Assembly (NCBI RefSeq): GCF_001623075.1
Contig: NZ_LMCF01000079.1
Span: 113,785-177,784 of the forward strand
Source: Pseudovibrio sp. Ad37
GTDB taxonomy: Bacteria; Pseudomonadota; Alphaproteobacteria; Rhizobiales; Stappiaceae
Length of the DNA stretch: 64,000 bases
Reading direction: 5' to 3'
Shown: positions 1-9,194 of the stretch, piece by piece
Layout: every line of letters starts with the position of its first letter
Position numbering within the stretch: position 1 is the stretch's first letter
The notes under the pieces: model-generated
What the model saw: only the letters and a program-made list of their open reading frames with translations
The model's database searches: none
Told to the model about the DNA's origin: nothing
Made by a program: the position numbers and the translations under genes

Positions 1-52
1 ACCCTCGAAAAACGGCAGTTGGTTTTCGAAGAAGGATACGCCCGAAAAAGTC

Positions 53-721
53 TTAGTGATCCGGTGCCCAGATGCGGATTCCCGCATGTGTAAACGGCAC
101 AGCTTTTGAAATGTTCTGACGAATGAGGATCGGGGTAATCGCCTCAATACAGCGTGCTGCTTTTGCATTGCCGCTATTGTAGGTTTTCACATCGAGCTTG
201 TTGACCAGCTCCATCACCACCTTGCGGGCAGCAAGGCTGTCACCGCACACGAGGATGTCGCAGTTGATCGGCCAATCCAGATTGTTCAAAGTCGTGGCCG
301 AAACATTGTGCAATGCGCCCACAACAGGAATGTCTGGCCCAAGCAATGCTTGTGCAGCCTCAGTAGCAGAGCCTTCTGGCGGCATTTCGACGGTCTTCGG
401 GTCACCTGGGGCAAGCGGAACAACAATGTCGATCAGGATTTTACCAGCAAGGTGCGGTTTCAGGGCGTTTAACGTTGCGTCGTGCGCTGCATAAGGCACA
501 GCAAGCATAACGCACTCGCCAGCCGCTGCCACCGCATCCTCGTTACCCATACCGTTGATCTGCGCAGAACCTTCTGGGAGCTTGCTCATCAACTCCTCGG
601 CAATTTCCTTGCCGCGAACTGCATCACGAGAGCCAAGCGCAACGGGACCGCCCGCACGTGCAAACCTGAGTGCAAGCCCCTGACCCTGTGGCCCGGTTCC
701 TCCGATAATTGCTAATGTCAT
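53..721 (-). CDS. npdG: NADPH-dependent F420 reductase (F420:NADP oxidoreductase)
   Basis: A 222-residue protein that transfers hydride between NADPH and coenzyme F420 in the cytoplasm. It opens with a Rossmann dinucleotide motif ([11 protein letters not shown], about residues 7-17), followed by the SRD segment after beta-2 that contacts the NADP 2'-phosphate in this family. A later conserved stretch ([10 protein letters not shown]) and the overall length fit the NPDG family. It is the last visible gene of the cof operon. Its ATG overlaps the cofE stop by four bases, with a GGAGG ribosome-binding site upstream. Fusing F420 biosynthesis with its own reductase suggests the cell makes F420H2 from NADPH for enzymes encoded elsewhere. 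No F420-dependent oxidoreductase other than this one is in the window. The operon may continue past the left edge; the 52 bases beyond the stop show nothing I can assign. Confidence 0.87.
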   Translation of the reverse strand: MTLAIIGGTGPQGQGLALRFARAGGPVALGSRDAVRGKEIAEELMSKLPEGSAQINGMGNEDAVAAAGECVMLAVPYAAHDATLNALKPHLAGKILIDIVVPLAPGDPKTVEMPPEGSATEAAQALLGPDIPVVGALHNVSATTLNNLDWPINCDILVCGDSLAARKVVMELVNKLDVKTYNSGNAKAARCIEAITPILIRQNISKAVPFTHAGIRIWAPDH

Positions 722-1488
722 CGGAACATGTCCTCCTTCTTAGATCTTATTAAATCCTGTGCCGAGCTCGCCTCCAGCGTCCAGTTCAGTCCGCGAAACA
801 GCACAACAGGCGTCTGTCCTGCTTTGCTGATCACCAGACCGGAAGCCGCGGCCAACTCATCTGCAAAGGCTGGTTCAGTCACACTGAGCAAACGCCCATG
901 TGCATCCGAGTTGCCTTGTTCTTTGATTGTTGCCGGAACACCGGCAAGGCCCACAGCCACGTTCACTTGGCCAAGTCGCCAGGGCCGTCCAAAAGTGTCC
1001 GTAATGGCGAAGCCGATCTCGACGTTAAAGCGTTTGGAAAGCGCCGCCTGCATGCGGGTAGCGCTGGCATCCGGGTCTTCAGGCAGCAAAATGAGCGTTT
1101 CATCTGTGCCGCTGTTGGATTCATCGACGGCCGCATTGGCGGAAATGAAGCCCAAACGGTGCTCACAGATCATCGTCCCTTCATTTTGCGTCGGACGCTT
1201 AAAATGGCGAACCACCCGAGTGCTTTCCTGCAGGATAATCTCAACCTTGCGTGGGTCTTTGTTCAGCTCCTCCGCATAGGTCTGCGCGTCTTCAGAAGGC
1301 GTGACATCTGACAGGCTCACAATGCGGCCTTCCGCCTTGGAGAAGATCTTATGCGCAGATGTCAGGACGTCTCCGTCTTGCAAAGAAAGCCCAGCTGCCT
1401 CAATGGCATCGCCCAAAATAGCAGCGAGATCATCGCCGGGATTGATCTCTGGAATGTTCGGTATCGCATGTAGGGAAAGTGTATGCAT
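718..1488 (-). CDS. cofE: Coenzyme F420-0:L-glutamate ligase
   Basis: CofE adds L-glutamate to the F420-0 core using GTP and may add further gamma-linked glutamates. The 256-residue protein has the length and conserved segments of the CofE/FbiB N-terminal family, including [24 protein letters not shown] and QGNSDAHGR. It is a single-domain protein. The C-terminal FMN reductase domain that mycobacterial FbiB carries (reduction of dehydro-F420-0) is absent. I place the start at the ATG at 1488 rather than the TTG three bases upstream. This gives a TGATG overlap with cofC and good spacing from a GGAG Shine-Dalgarno sequence. Confidence 0.88.
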   Translation of the reverse strand: MHTLSLHAIPNIPEINPGDDLAAILGDAIEAAGLSLQDGDVLTSAHKIFSKAEGRIVSLSDVTPSEDAQTYAEELNKDPRKVEIILQESTRVVRHFKRPTQNEGTMICEHRLGFISANAAVDESNSGTDETLILLPEDPDASATRMQAALSKRFNVEIGFAITDTFGRPWRLGQVNVAVGLAGVPATIKEQGNSDAHGRLLSVTEPAFADELAAASGLVISKAGQTPVVLFRGLNWTLEASSAQDLIRSKKEDMFR

Positions 1489-2138
1489 CAAACAGCTCTC
1501 CGATCGGAACGTTTTGCACGGAGCCGGGGCTGATGTGCGCTCAAATCTTCCATATAGTCGATATCTCTGGAAAAGGAGGAGGACGGAACGATCACGCAGT
1601 TCAAACCACGCTCTGCCGCTTGGGCCTGATGCTTCAGAAAGGATGAACTGCCATAGGTGAACGAAATGGCATCCGGCGGCGTTACAATCAGCACATTGGT
1701 GCCGTAGTCATGTGCCGGGCACAAAACCAGTGAATTCGGCGAACCAACAAGTCCCAGAAGCCGCTCAAACTCACCAAAGTCAGGAGCTGCGATATCGGCA
1801 GGTAAAACGCATAGTGTCTCGTAATCATGCGCTTTTGCCCAAAGAGCAGCAGTGGTCAGTGCACAGTTCAGTCCATCTTCCTGTCCCTCTAAGATCAAGT
1901 GAAGGCGATGATCAGTCACGGCTTTTGCGATATCCGCTGAACTTGTGACCACTGCAATCTCAAAGGGCGTGCTGCTGCGTGCCTGGGCGTCCTGCAGGAA
2001 GGCAACGGTCTGCGCAAATAAGTTTGCGGCCACGGTGGCCCGTTCTCTGGCATCAAGATCCGGCCCAAGACGCGACTTGGCTCTCGCAAAATCTTTTACC
2101 GGAACAACAATAAGCGTTTTGAAAGTGGTTTCCGTCAT
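1488..2138 (-). CDS. cofC: 2-phospho-L-lactate (or 3-phosphoglycerate/PEP) guanylyltransferase
   Basis: CofC activates the small phospho-acid that becomes the side chain of F420, making a GDP-linked intermediate for CofD. The 216-residue protein starts with the nucleotidyltransferase signature VPVKDFARAKSRL (about residues 12-24) and has LCVLPADIAAPD in the middle, typical of the CofC/MobA-like fold. The true substrate (2-phospholactate, PEP or 3-phosphoglycerate) cannot be read from sequence by eye. Gram-negative producers in the literature can use 3-phosphoglycerate, so the substrate is left open. The start overlaps the cofD stop by four bases, with AGGAG upstream. Confidence 0.85.
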   Translation of the reverse strand: MTETTFKTLIVVPVKDFARAKSRLGPDLDARERATVAANLFAQTVAFLQDAQARSSTPFEIAVVTSSADIAKAVTDHRLHLILEGQEDGLNCALTTAALWAKAHDYETLCVLPADIAAPDFGEFERLLGLVGSPNSLVLCPAHDYGTNVLIVTPPDAISFTYGSSSFLKHQAQAAERGLNCVIVPSSSFSRDIDYMEDLSAHQPRLRAKRSDRRAV

Positions 2139-3118
2139 GCACTCAGCTCCTGGGCCTCGGAAGCTTTTTCACTCCCAACACCAGAAACTGCGAGTAACGC
2201 CGCTGCCAGACGTACTTTGTCATCGCGGGTCTTCATAAGGATCGTGTCCGTGAAGGTGCGCAGACCAAGGTCATTGATGGCAGTCACATGCTGCTCATCT
2301 GCGTGGTCAATCACAAAGCAATCCAGAAAATCCGCATAAATCTGCGCCACGCCAAAGGCTGATGCTTCATAGCCAAGAGAAGCCAGCATCCGGTCCGCAG
2401 GGCCTTTCACGACACCGCCATTGATGATCGGCGAAACTCCAACCTTTGGAGCCTTGGAGGCCTTCACCGCTTCCAGAATACCGGAAATTTTCAGGATTGG
2501 CAGAATGCTCACGAGGGGGTTGCTTGGTGCAACCACAATCAAGTCTGCCTCAGCAAGTGCGCTCAAGGCTTCCTCAGTGGCATGTGCGTCCTCGATATGA
2601 TCGTAATGCAGCTCCCGAACCTCAGGCGCACAGCGCTCTTTGACGAAGTATTCCTGAAAGCTCAGCCAACCTGCCTCCGTTCTCACACGCGTTTGAACCG
2701 TATCGTCCGTTGGCAAAATTATCTCGCACTCAAGGCCAAAGCTCTTGGCGATATCACGTGCAATATGCGTTGGGCGATCTCCCTGACGGCGTCGGTGTGT
2801 GCGGTAGATGTGTAGACCAAAATCACGGTCTCCAAGTGACATCCATGTATCGTCACCCAGTTTAGAGAGCGTGTCTAACGCGCGGTGGCCTTCATCCGCC
2901 ACACCCCAACCTTGTTGGCGATCAATCACATCGGCAAGCGTGTAGGTGAGGGTATCAATGTCCGGCGAAATCCAAAGGCCGTGGAAAGCTTCGTCATCTG
3001 CAATGTTGCCGATGATGGAAAGCTCTACGTTCTCCAGATGATACAGGCCTTCCGCCATTTTGGCGCCGCCAACCCCTCCGGCAATCAAAGTGACTTTGAT
3101 AGGCGTGTTTGAGCTCAT
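2135..3118 (-). CDS. cofD: 2-phospho-L-lactate transferase (F420-0 synthase)
   Basis: CofD/FbiA transfers the phospho-acid moiety from the CofC product to the 7,8-didemethyl-8-hydroxy-5-deazariboflavin core (Fo), giving F420-0 or dehydro-F420-0. The 327-residue length is usual for the family. The N-terminal glycine-rich motif (AGGVGGAKMAEGL, about residues 13-25) and the internal VAPSNPLVSILPIL segment with the following GVSPIINGG are diagnostic. Its ATG at 3118 overlaps the cofH stop by four bases and has a strong GGAGGT site, so translation is probably coupled. Confidence 0.92.
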   Translation of the reverse strand: MSSNTPIKVTLIAGGVGGAKMAEGLYHLENVELSIIGNIADDEAFHGLWISPDIDTLTYTLADVIDRQQGWGVADEGHRALDTLSKLGDDTWMSLGDRDFGLHIYRTHRRRQGDRPTHIARDIAKSFGLECEIILPTDDTVQTRVRTEAGWLSFQEYFVKERCAPEVRELHYDHIEDAHATEEALSALAEADLIVVAPSNPLVSILPILKISGILEAVKASKAPKVGVSPIINGGVVKGPADRMLASLGYEASAFGVAQIYADFLDCFVIDHADEQHVTAINDLGLRTFTDTILMKTRDDKVRLAAALLAVSGVGSEKASEAQELSA

Positions 3119-4389
3119 CCAGCACCTCCAGCCGCTTGTACAGGCGCACCATCAGCCTCAGTCAGGAAGTTCAGCAGCCCGGAATGTGCGCGGGCAACCA
3201 ATGGCGCCTGTTGTTCTGGCAATCCATCGGCAAAATCATTGATCACGCCATAAATGGTGTTGCGCTGAACAGGCTCTCTGCCTGCTTCCTGAATGACTTG
3301 GCACATCTCATAGGCTGTGATTTCCTGCCCATGAGCCGCCCCAGCAGAGCGGGAGATGCTCTCATTCATCAAAGTGCCGCCCAGATCATTCACGCCGCAT
3401 TGTAAAAGATCAGAGGCAAACTCAGCACCAAGCTTAGTCCAGGAAACCTGAATGTTGTCGATCCAGCCATGCAGCATAATCCGCGAAACTGCATGCATCT
3501 TGCGTACTTCCAAATCAGTCGGACCAGGGCGCACGTTTTTCGGATCCGCCGTATAAAGTGGGCTCTCGGAGTGAACGAAGCTCAGGGGCACCAGTTCGGT
3601 GAAGCCTCCGGTTTCCTTTTGAATATCGCGCAGCAAGGCGATGTGAGCCGCCCAATGCTCCGGTCCATCAATATGGCCGTACATAATCGTTGCGGTGGTC
3701 GAAATTCCAACCTCGTGGGCCGCTTTGATGATCTCCACCCACTTCTCGGTGCTCAATTTGTTACGGGTCAGCTGCTGGCGAATATCTGTGTCCAGAATTT
3801 CCGCCGCTGTACCGGGCAGGGAACCCAGCCCGCAATCCTTCAGGTCCTGAAGAAAGTCCGTGTAAGACTGCTTGGTCTTGGCCGCACCATACCAAACCTC
3901 AAACGGCGAAAACGCATGGATGTGCATGTCCGGCAGCGCTTTTTTGATTGCCAGCACGAGCTCACGATAATAAGTGCCTTCCATTTTCGGGTGTAGTCCA
4001 CCCTGAATGCAGACCTCAGTCGCTCCGCGGTCCCAAGCTTCCTGCGCCCGTGCCACAACTTGCTCAGGCACCAGCCATTCGGCGCCAGGGTCTTCGGTTC
4101 GCTTGGCAAATCCACAAAACTTGCAGCCCATGTAGCAGACATTGGTGAAGTTGATGTTCCGGTTAACTACAAAGCCCACCCGATCACCATTGCACCGCTG
4201 ACGAAGCGTATCCGCCACATAGGCAATAGCTGGAAATTCTTCTGCTGAGGCACGGAACAGGCATTCGCCTTCAGCTTGAGAAACCTCATTACCAGCCAGC
4301 GCCTTGCTCAAAATATCACGAACGGGAGCGCTAACACTGCGAAACTCTGGCGTATCACCGGCGCGCTGCGGGAAATTGTGAAGGGTCAT
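3115..4389 (-). CDS. cofH: Fo synthase subunit 2, radical SAM (CofH)
   Basis: CofH is the radical SAM enzyme that uses 5-amino-6-(D-ribitylamino)uracil and tyrosine to make the precursor that CofG closes into Fo. The radical SAM triad appears as CYMGCKFC (CxxxCxxC, about residues 70-77 of the 424-residue protein), followed by an EVCIQGGLHP segment and a C-terminal region typical of CofH. A longer frame begins at 4437, but I start at 4389. The ATG there forms an ATGA overlap with the cofG stop, like most other junctions in this operon, and a GGAGG site sits about seven bases upstream. The separate CofG and CofH contrast with the fused FbiC of actinobacteria. Confidence 0.92.
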   Translation of the reverse strand: MTLHNFPQRAGDTPEFRSVSAPVRDILSKALAGNEVSQAEGECLFRASAEEFPAIAYVADTLRQRCNGDRVGFVVNRNINFTNVCYMGCKFCGFAKRTEDPGAEWLVPEQVVARAQEAWDRGATEVCIQGGLHPKMEGTYYRELVLAIKKALPDMHIHAFSPFEVWYGAAKTKQSYTDFLQDLKDCGLGSLPGTAAEILDTDIRQQLTRNKLSTEKWVEIIKAAHEVGISTTATIMYGHIDGPEHWAAHIALLRDIQKETGGFTELVPLSFVHSESPLYTADPKNVRPGPTDLEVRKMHAVSRIMLHGWIDNIQVSWTKLGAEFASDLLQCGVNDLGGTLMNESISRSAGAAHGQEITAYEMCQVIQEAGREPVQRNTIYGVINDFADGLPEQQAPLVARAHSGLLNFLTEADGAPVQAAGGAG

Positions 4390-5525
4390 AGGGTGCCTCC
4401 TGACTGAAGCGAGGCAGAGGAACCCATCTGTTCCCAAAGCCCTTGTGATTTTGAAAGCACAGCAGGGTCAACAAACTCGGTTTTATCGCGCAGATAACTC
4501 GGATAAACGGTCAGGCGCTCTTCCAGCTTCTGCCCTGCCAGCTGAGTAGATTGTGCAAGCTCATCAATCACTGGCCAGCGGTGCTGTGGGTTGATGAAAT
4601 CAATGGTAACCGGCGAAATGCCGCCCCAGTCGTTGATACCCGCACTCAGGTATTCCATATGTCGCTCACTCAGATTTGGCGGTGCCTGAAGACTGATTTT
4701 TGGTGAAAGGATCAACCGGGCCACGGCCAGCGTGCGCAGCATGTCATCCAGCGAAGGTTCCGGATGGTTTTCCATTCCGATCCCTGGCTTGCGCTGGAAA
4801 TTCTGGATAATCACTTCCTGGATATGGCCGTGCCGAGCATGGCTTTCATTGATAGCCTCGAGTGCTTCAATGCGCTCTTCCCACGTCTCGCCAATGCCGA
4901 TCAGCAGTCCGGTGGTAAACGGGATCTTCTTTTGTCCAGCACGTTCCAAAGTCCGCAGGCGCTGGACAGGAGCCTTATCCGGACAGCCGTAATGCGGTTG
5001 GCCTTCTTTCATCAATCGACGACTGGTTGTCTCCAGCATCATGCCCATAGAGGCGGCAAAGGGGCGAAGCTGATCAATCTCTTCATCGCTCAGCGTACCC
5101 GCATTCACGTGGGGCAGGAGAGTTGTTTCCCCCAGCACCATCTCACAGGCATCCGCCAGATAGCTTATCATGGAACTGTAGCCAAGCGTTGCCAGAGCCG
5201 CTTTCGCCTGCTCGTAGCGCAGTTCGGGCTTCTCACCCAGACTGAACAGCAGTTCCTTACATCCGGTCTCTTCACCCTGACGCGCCGTACGCATCACTTG
5301 CTCCGGTGTCATGATGTTGGCTTCGGGCGAGCTGGGGTGTTTGACAAATGTGCAATACGTACATGTATCCCTGCACATGTTTGTCAGTGGTGCAAAAACT
5401 TTACGGGAGTAGGTGACAGTGTTGCCCCAATACTGAAGCTTTACTGTAGCAGCCTGTTGCATCAGATCCCGAAGATCTGAGCCTTGCACTTCCCCCAGGT
5501 ATCGCGCTTGGTCAGCAGTCAACAT
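4386..5525 (-). CDS. cofG: Fo synthase subunit 1, radical SAM (CofG)
   Basis: CofG catalyses the second radical step of Fo synthesis, forming the deazaflavin ring from the CofH product. The 379-residue protein has the SAM/4Fe-4S triad CRDTCTYC (CxxxCxxC, about residues 52-59), and its length and C-terminal NPQHRWPVIDEL stretch fit CofG. It is the first gene of the operon. Its ATG at 5525 is preceded by a GAGAGG Shine-Dalgarno sequence and then by a long AT-rich non-coding stretch that must hold the operon promoter. Confidence 0.92.
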   Translation of the reverse strand: MLTADQARYLGEVQGSDLRDLMQQAATVKLQYWGNTVTYSRKVFAPLTNMCRDTCTYCTFVKHPSSPEANIMTPEQVMRTARQGEETGCKELLFSLGEKPELRYEQAKAALATLGYSSMISYLADACEMVLGETTLLPHVNAGTLSDEEIDQLRPFAASMGMMLETTSRRLMKEGQPHYGCPDKAPVQRLRTLERAGQKKIPFTTGLLIGIGETWEERIEALEAINESHARHGHIQEVIIQNFQRKPGIGMENHPEPSLDDMLRTLAVARLILSPKISLQAPPNLSERHMEYLSAGINDWGGISPVTIDFINPQHRWPVIDELAQSTQLAGQKLEERLTVYPSYLRDKTEFVDPAVLSKSQGLWEQMGSSASLQSGGTL

Positions 5526-5971
5526 AATTTTTTACCTCTCGGTCAAAAAATATCGGCAACTACCAGTTAGTCAAGCAAGAATTATCTCTAAGGCAGAATA
5601 TCTGTTTTGCAATGCAAATATAACCTGTCCTCCAAAATATAAACTTGGAGTGATGCAGAGCTTTTTGGGTAAGTTTGCAGTGCAGCATTAGAGGTCTCTA
5701 AGTTAGTTTTTTCTTGTTAAAGCTTATCTTGGCAGAATAGATAGTGAACTTTACTCGCATATTTATCCGCTGAGGCTTTGTCTGTTCTATTTGTTACACT
5801 TTTATAATTAGGTGCGAAAAATAAACTAAGTTGTGGAGCTTTCTTGTGTGAGATAGCGGTATGCTGAGAGAGAGGTCGGCTAATTTATCGGCTTACCCCT
5901 TGTAATGTTAGAGATATTTCTTACTAGTATCAGGAGCCTGAAACAAATTTTGAAGGTGGGTTGACAGATAA

Positions 5972-5988
5972 TTGACTGTTTGGTCCAA
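5972..5988. promoter_or_regulatory. Possible pyrimidine-regulator operator
   Basis: The 17 bases read TTGACTGTTTGGTCCAA. This is an imperfect inverted repeat resembling the TTGACCA-N2-TGGTCAA pattern described for the TetR-type uracil regulator RutR, and it contains the smaller palindrome TTGGTCCAA. It lies in the divergent region upstream of a pyrimidine-degradation operon, which makes the match meaningful but not proven. No such regulator is encoded in the window. Confidence 0.25.
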
Positions 5989-6129
5989 TTTACCCAAAGT
6001 TTTGGGAGGGGAATATCCAAGATTTAAGCTGAACTAAGCTATTGTATGAGGGGGCCACCTCTGCATACGATACCTACTCTGTTCCAAATGGGAAAAATAA
6101 CCCTGCGGGAAATCTAGTAGATTGAATTT

Positions 6130-6158
6130 TTGACATATTTTGCCTGCAGCTTGTTTAT
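6130..6158 (+). promoter_or_regulatory. Candidate sigma-70-like promoter for the hydantoin/pyrimidine operon
   Basis: A TTGACA hexamer (6130-6135) is followed after 17 bases by GTTTAT (6153-6158). The pair points toward the carbamoylase gene about 190 bases downstream. It was found by eye only, and AT-rich sequence produces such matches by chance. Confidence 0.25.
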
Positions 6159-6351
6159 GTGCGGTTGCAATCCGTCCGTCCTGTCAAAAAAAGAGATACA
6201 GCTCGAATCCTGCGAAAGTCCTCATCGGTTTTATCAGTTTTATACTCCTTCGGGAGACCAGATAACTATGGCGAGCCCGTTGTGATTACAAAGAATAAAG
6301 CGCGGGTGAGTTGAATAAAACGACGTTGTAAAAGCGTTATCGGAGAGACTT

Positions 6352-7623
6352 ATGAGTAAACTTGGCTCAAATCATCGTATTAATGGTGACAGACTGTGGC
6401 GTAGCCTTATGGATATGGCCCAAATCGGACCCGGTGTTCGTGGCGGCAACAACAGGCAGACGCTCACAGACGAAGATGCCGAGGGCCGCAAGCTTTTCAC
6501 CATCTGGTGTGAGGCTGAAGGCATGTCAATGCACATCGATACCATGGGCAATATGTTTGCCCGGCTGGAAGGGGAAGATCCGAGCCTTGATCCGATCATG
6601 ATCGGCTCTCATTTGGATACGCAGCCAACTGGTGGCAAGTATGATGGTGTGCTTGGTGTACTTGCAGGTCTGGAAGTGATCCGCTCCATTCGTGAGCGTG
6701 GCATAAAAACCAAACACCCAATTGAGGTGGTCAACTGGACCAACGAAGAGGGCACCCGTTTCGCACCGGCTATGCTGGCCTCTGGTGTGTTTGCTGGTAT
6801 GCACACGCAGGACTGGGCCTATGATCGCGAAGATGCAGAAGGCAAAAAGTTTGGCGATGAGCTGAAGCGCATCGGCTATGTGGGCGAGGAGCCAGTCGGC
6901 GCGCGCAAACTCCATGCCATGTTTGAACTCCACATTGAGCAGGGACCAATCCTCGAAATCGAGGAAAAAGACATCGGTGTTGTCACCCACGGTCAGGGGC
7001 TCTGGTGGCTGCAGGTCACCCTCACAGGAAAAGACAGCCACACCGGTTCAACCCCAATGCCAATGCGCAAAAATGCAGGTCTTGGCATGGCGCGCATCAC
7101 AGAGTTGGTGCACCAGATTGCCATGGAGAACCAGCCAGAAGCCGTTGGCGCCATTGGACATTGCGACGTCTATCCAAACAGCCGCAATGTGATTCCGGGT
7201 AAAACCGTCTTCACCATTGATTTCCGCTCCCCGCATCAGGACGTTCTGGATGGCATGAAAGCCAAACTGGAAGCTGAAGCACCGAAAATCGCAGAAGAAC
7301 TTGGTCTGGGCATCGAGATCGAAGCCGTCGGTCACTTTGATCCGGTCACCTTCGATGAAGGCTGCGTCTCTGCCGTGCGCAATGCAGCAGAGCGCCTGAG
7401 CTATTCTCACCGCAACATCATTTCCGGCGCAGGCCACGATGCTTGCTGGATAAACCGTGTAGCGCCAACAGCCATGATCATGTGCCCATGCGTGGATGGT
7501 TTGAGCCACAACGAAGACGAAGAGATTTCAAGAGAGTGGGCAACTGCAGGTGCTGACGTGCTGTTCCATGCAGTGCTTGAGTACGCGGAAATTGAGCAAG
7601 ATACCACCGAGCCAGCCGAATAA
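6352..7623 (+). CDS. M20-family N-carbamoyl-amino acid hydrolase / beta-ureidopropionase
   Basis: A 423-residue zinc-dependent amidohydrolase of the hydantoinase/carbamoylase branch of peptidase family M20. It removes the carbamoyl group (as CO2 and ammonia) from N-carbamoyl-beta-alanine or a related N-carbamoyl amino acid. Metal ligands are visible: His87 in GSHLDTQ, Asp98 in GGKYDGVLG and the Glu132/133 pair in NEEGTRF. A later conserved HIEQGPILE segment is typical of this group. It is followed 32 bases later by a dihydropyrimidinase, so the two probably act in sequence: ring opening, then decarbamoylation. The start is supported by CGGAGAG upstream. Allantoate amidohydrolase is the closest alternative, but the neighbour favours pyrimidine or hydantoin substrates. 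Confidence 0.86.
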   Translation: MSKLGSNHRINGDRLWRSLMDMAQIGPGVRGGNNRQTLTDEDAEGRKLFTIWCEAEGMSMHIDTMGNMFARLEGEDPSLDPIMIGSHLDTQPTGGKYDGVLGVLAGLEVIRSIRERGIKTKHPIEVVNWTNEEGTRFAPAMLASGVFAGMHTQDWAYDREDAEGKKFGDELKRIGYVGEEPVGARKLHAMFELHIEQGPILEIEEKDIGVVTHGQGLWWLQVTLTGKDSHTGSTPMPMRKNAGLGMARITELVHQIAMENQPEAVGAIGHCDVYPNSRNVIPGKTVFTIDFRSPHQDVLDGMKAKLEAEAPKIAEELGLGIEIEAVGHFDPVTFDEGCVSAVRNAAERLSYSHRNIISGAGHDACWINRVAPTAMIMCPCVDGLSHNEDEEISREWATAGADVLFHAVLEYAEIEQDTTEPAE

Positions 7624-7655
7624 CCCAAAGATTTGAAAGAGTTGAGGACTGCAAT

Positions 7656-9110
7656 ATGTCTAAAGTTATCAAAGGCGGCACGATTGTAACTGCCGATAGA
7701 ACCTACAAGTCTGATGTGCTGGTTGACGGTGGCAAGATCATCGAAATAGGTAAGAACCTCTCCGGTGATGAAACGCTGGATGCCACCGGCTGTTATGTCA
7801 TGCCGGGCGGGATTGACCCGCACGTGCATCTGGAAATGCCGTTCATGGGAACGCATTCTGCAGACAACTTCGAGATTGGCACAAGGGCAGGCCTTGCTGG
7901 CGGCACAACCATGGTGGTGGACTTTTGTCTGCCATCTCCCGGCCAGTCCATGATGGAAGCGCTTGCCATCTGGCAGCAGAAGTCCGGCGCAGCATGCTCG
8001 GATTACTCCTACCACATGGCTGTCACGTGGTGGGGCGAGCAGGTCTTTAACGAAATGCAGGAGGTAGTTGATCGCGGCATCAACACCTTCAAACATTTCA
8101 TGGCCTATAAAGGTGCGTTGATGGTGGATGATGACGAAATGTTCGCATCTTTCCAACGTTGTGCCGCGCTTGGTGCAATGCCGCTCGTCCATGCCGAGAA
8201 CGGTGATGTAGTCGCCACCATGCAGCAAAAACTGCTGGCAGAAGGCAACAACGGTCCGGAAGCGCATTCTTATTCTCGCCCGCCGGAAGTGGAAGGTGAG
8301 GCAGCCAACCGTGCAATCATGATCGCGGATATGGCTTGTGTACCGCTCTACATCGTGCACACAAGCTGTGAGCAGGCCCATGAAGCCATCCGCCGCGCCC
8401 GTCAAAAAGGCATGCGTGTGTATGGGGAACCGCTCATCCAGCACCTGACACTGGATGACAGCGAGTATGCCAACCCGAATTGGGACCACGCCGCACAGCG
8501 CGTCATGTCGCCTCCGTTCCGCAACAAACAGCATCAGGATAGCCTTTGGGCAGGCTTGCAGTCCGGCTCATTGCAGGTGGTCGCAACTGACCACTGCGCC
8601 TTTACATTGGAGCAGAAACGCTTTGGTGTTGGCGACTTTACCAAGATCCCGAACGGTACAGGCGGTTTGGAAGACCGCATGCCAATGCTCTGGTCAACCG
8701 GTGTGCGCACAGGCCGCCTGACCATGAACGAGTTCGTAGCTGTCACTTCCACCAATATCGCCAAGATCCTGAATATGTATCCTAAAAAAGGTGCAATTCT
8801 TGAAGGAGCGGATGCCGACATTGTTGTCTGGGATCCTAACCGCTCAAAAACAATCACTGCTGCAAATCAGCAGTCCTGCGTCGAATACAACGTGTTTGAA
8901 GGCAGGGAAGTGGTCGGTCTGCCACGCTTCACACTCACCCGTGGCAAAGTCGCGATTGAGGAAAGTACGGTTAAAACCGAACCAGGTCACGGTGAATTCG
9001 TTGGTCGCGAGCCAAATGCTCCGGTCGGCGCCGCTCTGTCCAAGTGGAAGGAAATCACAGCGCCTCGCAAAGTTGAGCGCCGGCCAGAATTGATGCCAGC
9101 AGGCGTATAA
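7656..9110 (+). CDS. hydA: Dihydropyrimidinase (hydantoinase)
   Basis: A 484-residue cyclic amidohydrolase that opens dihydrouracil, dihydrothymine or hydantoin rings. The full binuclear metal site is present: His56 and His58 in DPHVHLE, the lysine expected to be carboxylated at 152 in FMAYKGALM, His179 in LVHAENGD, His235 in IVHTS and Asp312 in VATDHCAF. It follows the carbamoylase gene in the same operon. The first enzyme of the reductive pyrimidine pathway (dihydropyrimidine dehydrogenase, PreT/PreA) is not in this window, so it is either elsewhere or the operon serves hydantoins or dihydropyrimidines taken up directly. Confidence 0.92.
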   Translation: MSKVIKGGTIVTADRTYKSDVLVDGGKIIEIGKNLSGDETLDATGCYVMPGGIDPHVHLEMPFMGTHSADNFEIGTRAGLAGGTTMVVDFCLPSPGQSMMEALAIWQQKSGAACSDYSYHMAVTWWGEQVFNEMQEVVDRGINTFKHFMAYKGALMVDDDEMFASFQRCAALGAMPLVHAENGDVVATMQQKLLAEGNNGPEAHSYSRPPEVEGEAANRAIMIADMACVPLYIVHTSCEQAHEAIRRARQKGMRVYGEPLIQHLTLDDSEYANPNWDHAAQRVMSPPFRNKQHQDSLWAGLQSGSLQVVATDHCAFTLEQKRFGVGDFTKIPNGTGGLEDRMPMLWSTGVRTGRLTMNEFVAVTSTNIAKILNMYPKKGAILEGADADIVVWDPNRSKTITAANQQSCVEYNVFEGREVVGLPRFTLTRGKVAIEESTVKTEPGHGEFVGREPNAPVGAALSKWKEITAPRKVERRPELMPAGV

Positions 9111-9194
9111 GTCTGCACACAGAGCAAAAGGTGCATCTCCGAAAAGAGGACACTGGCTTTCGGAACAAGAGGCGCCTGAAAACAACAATTTAGA

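Larger units (their letters stand above)
5526..6351. other. 826-base divergent non-coding region
   Basis: This AT-rich stretch separates the leftward cof operon from the rightward pyrimidine operon. I found no open frame with a ribosome-binding site and recognisable product, and no riboswitch I can name. It holds a possible operator (5972-5988), a promoter-like pair (6130-6158) and a small CTCC-TTCG-GGAG hairpin near 6244-6255. It is unusually long for two ordinary divergent promoters, so a decayed gene or small RNA cannot be excluded. Confidence 0.5.

Noticed and set aside
7407..8534. A 375-codon open frame antisense to the carbamoylase and dihydropyrimidinase genes
   Set aside because: It spans two well-supported plus-strand genes and their junction, and its translation is low-complexity and unlike any protein.
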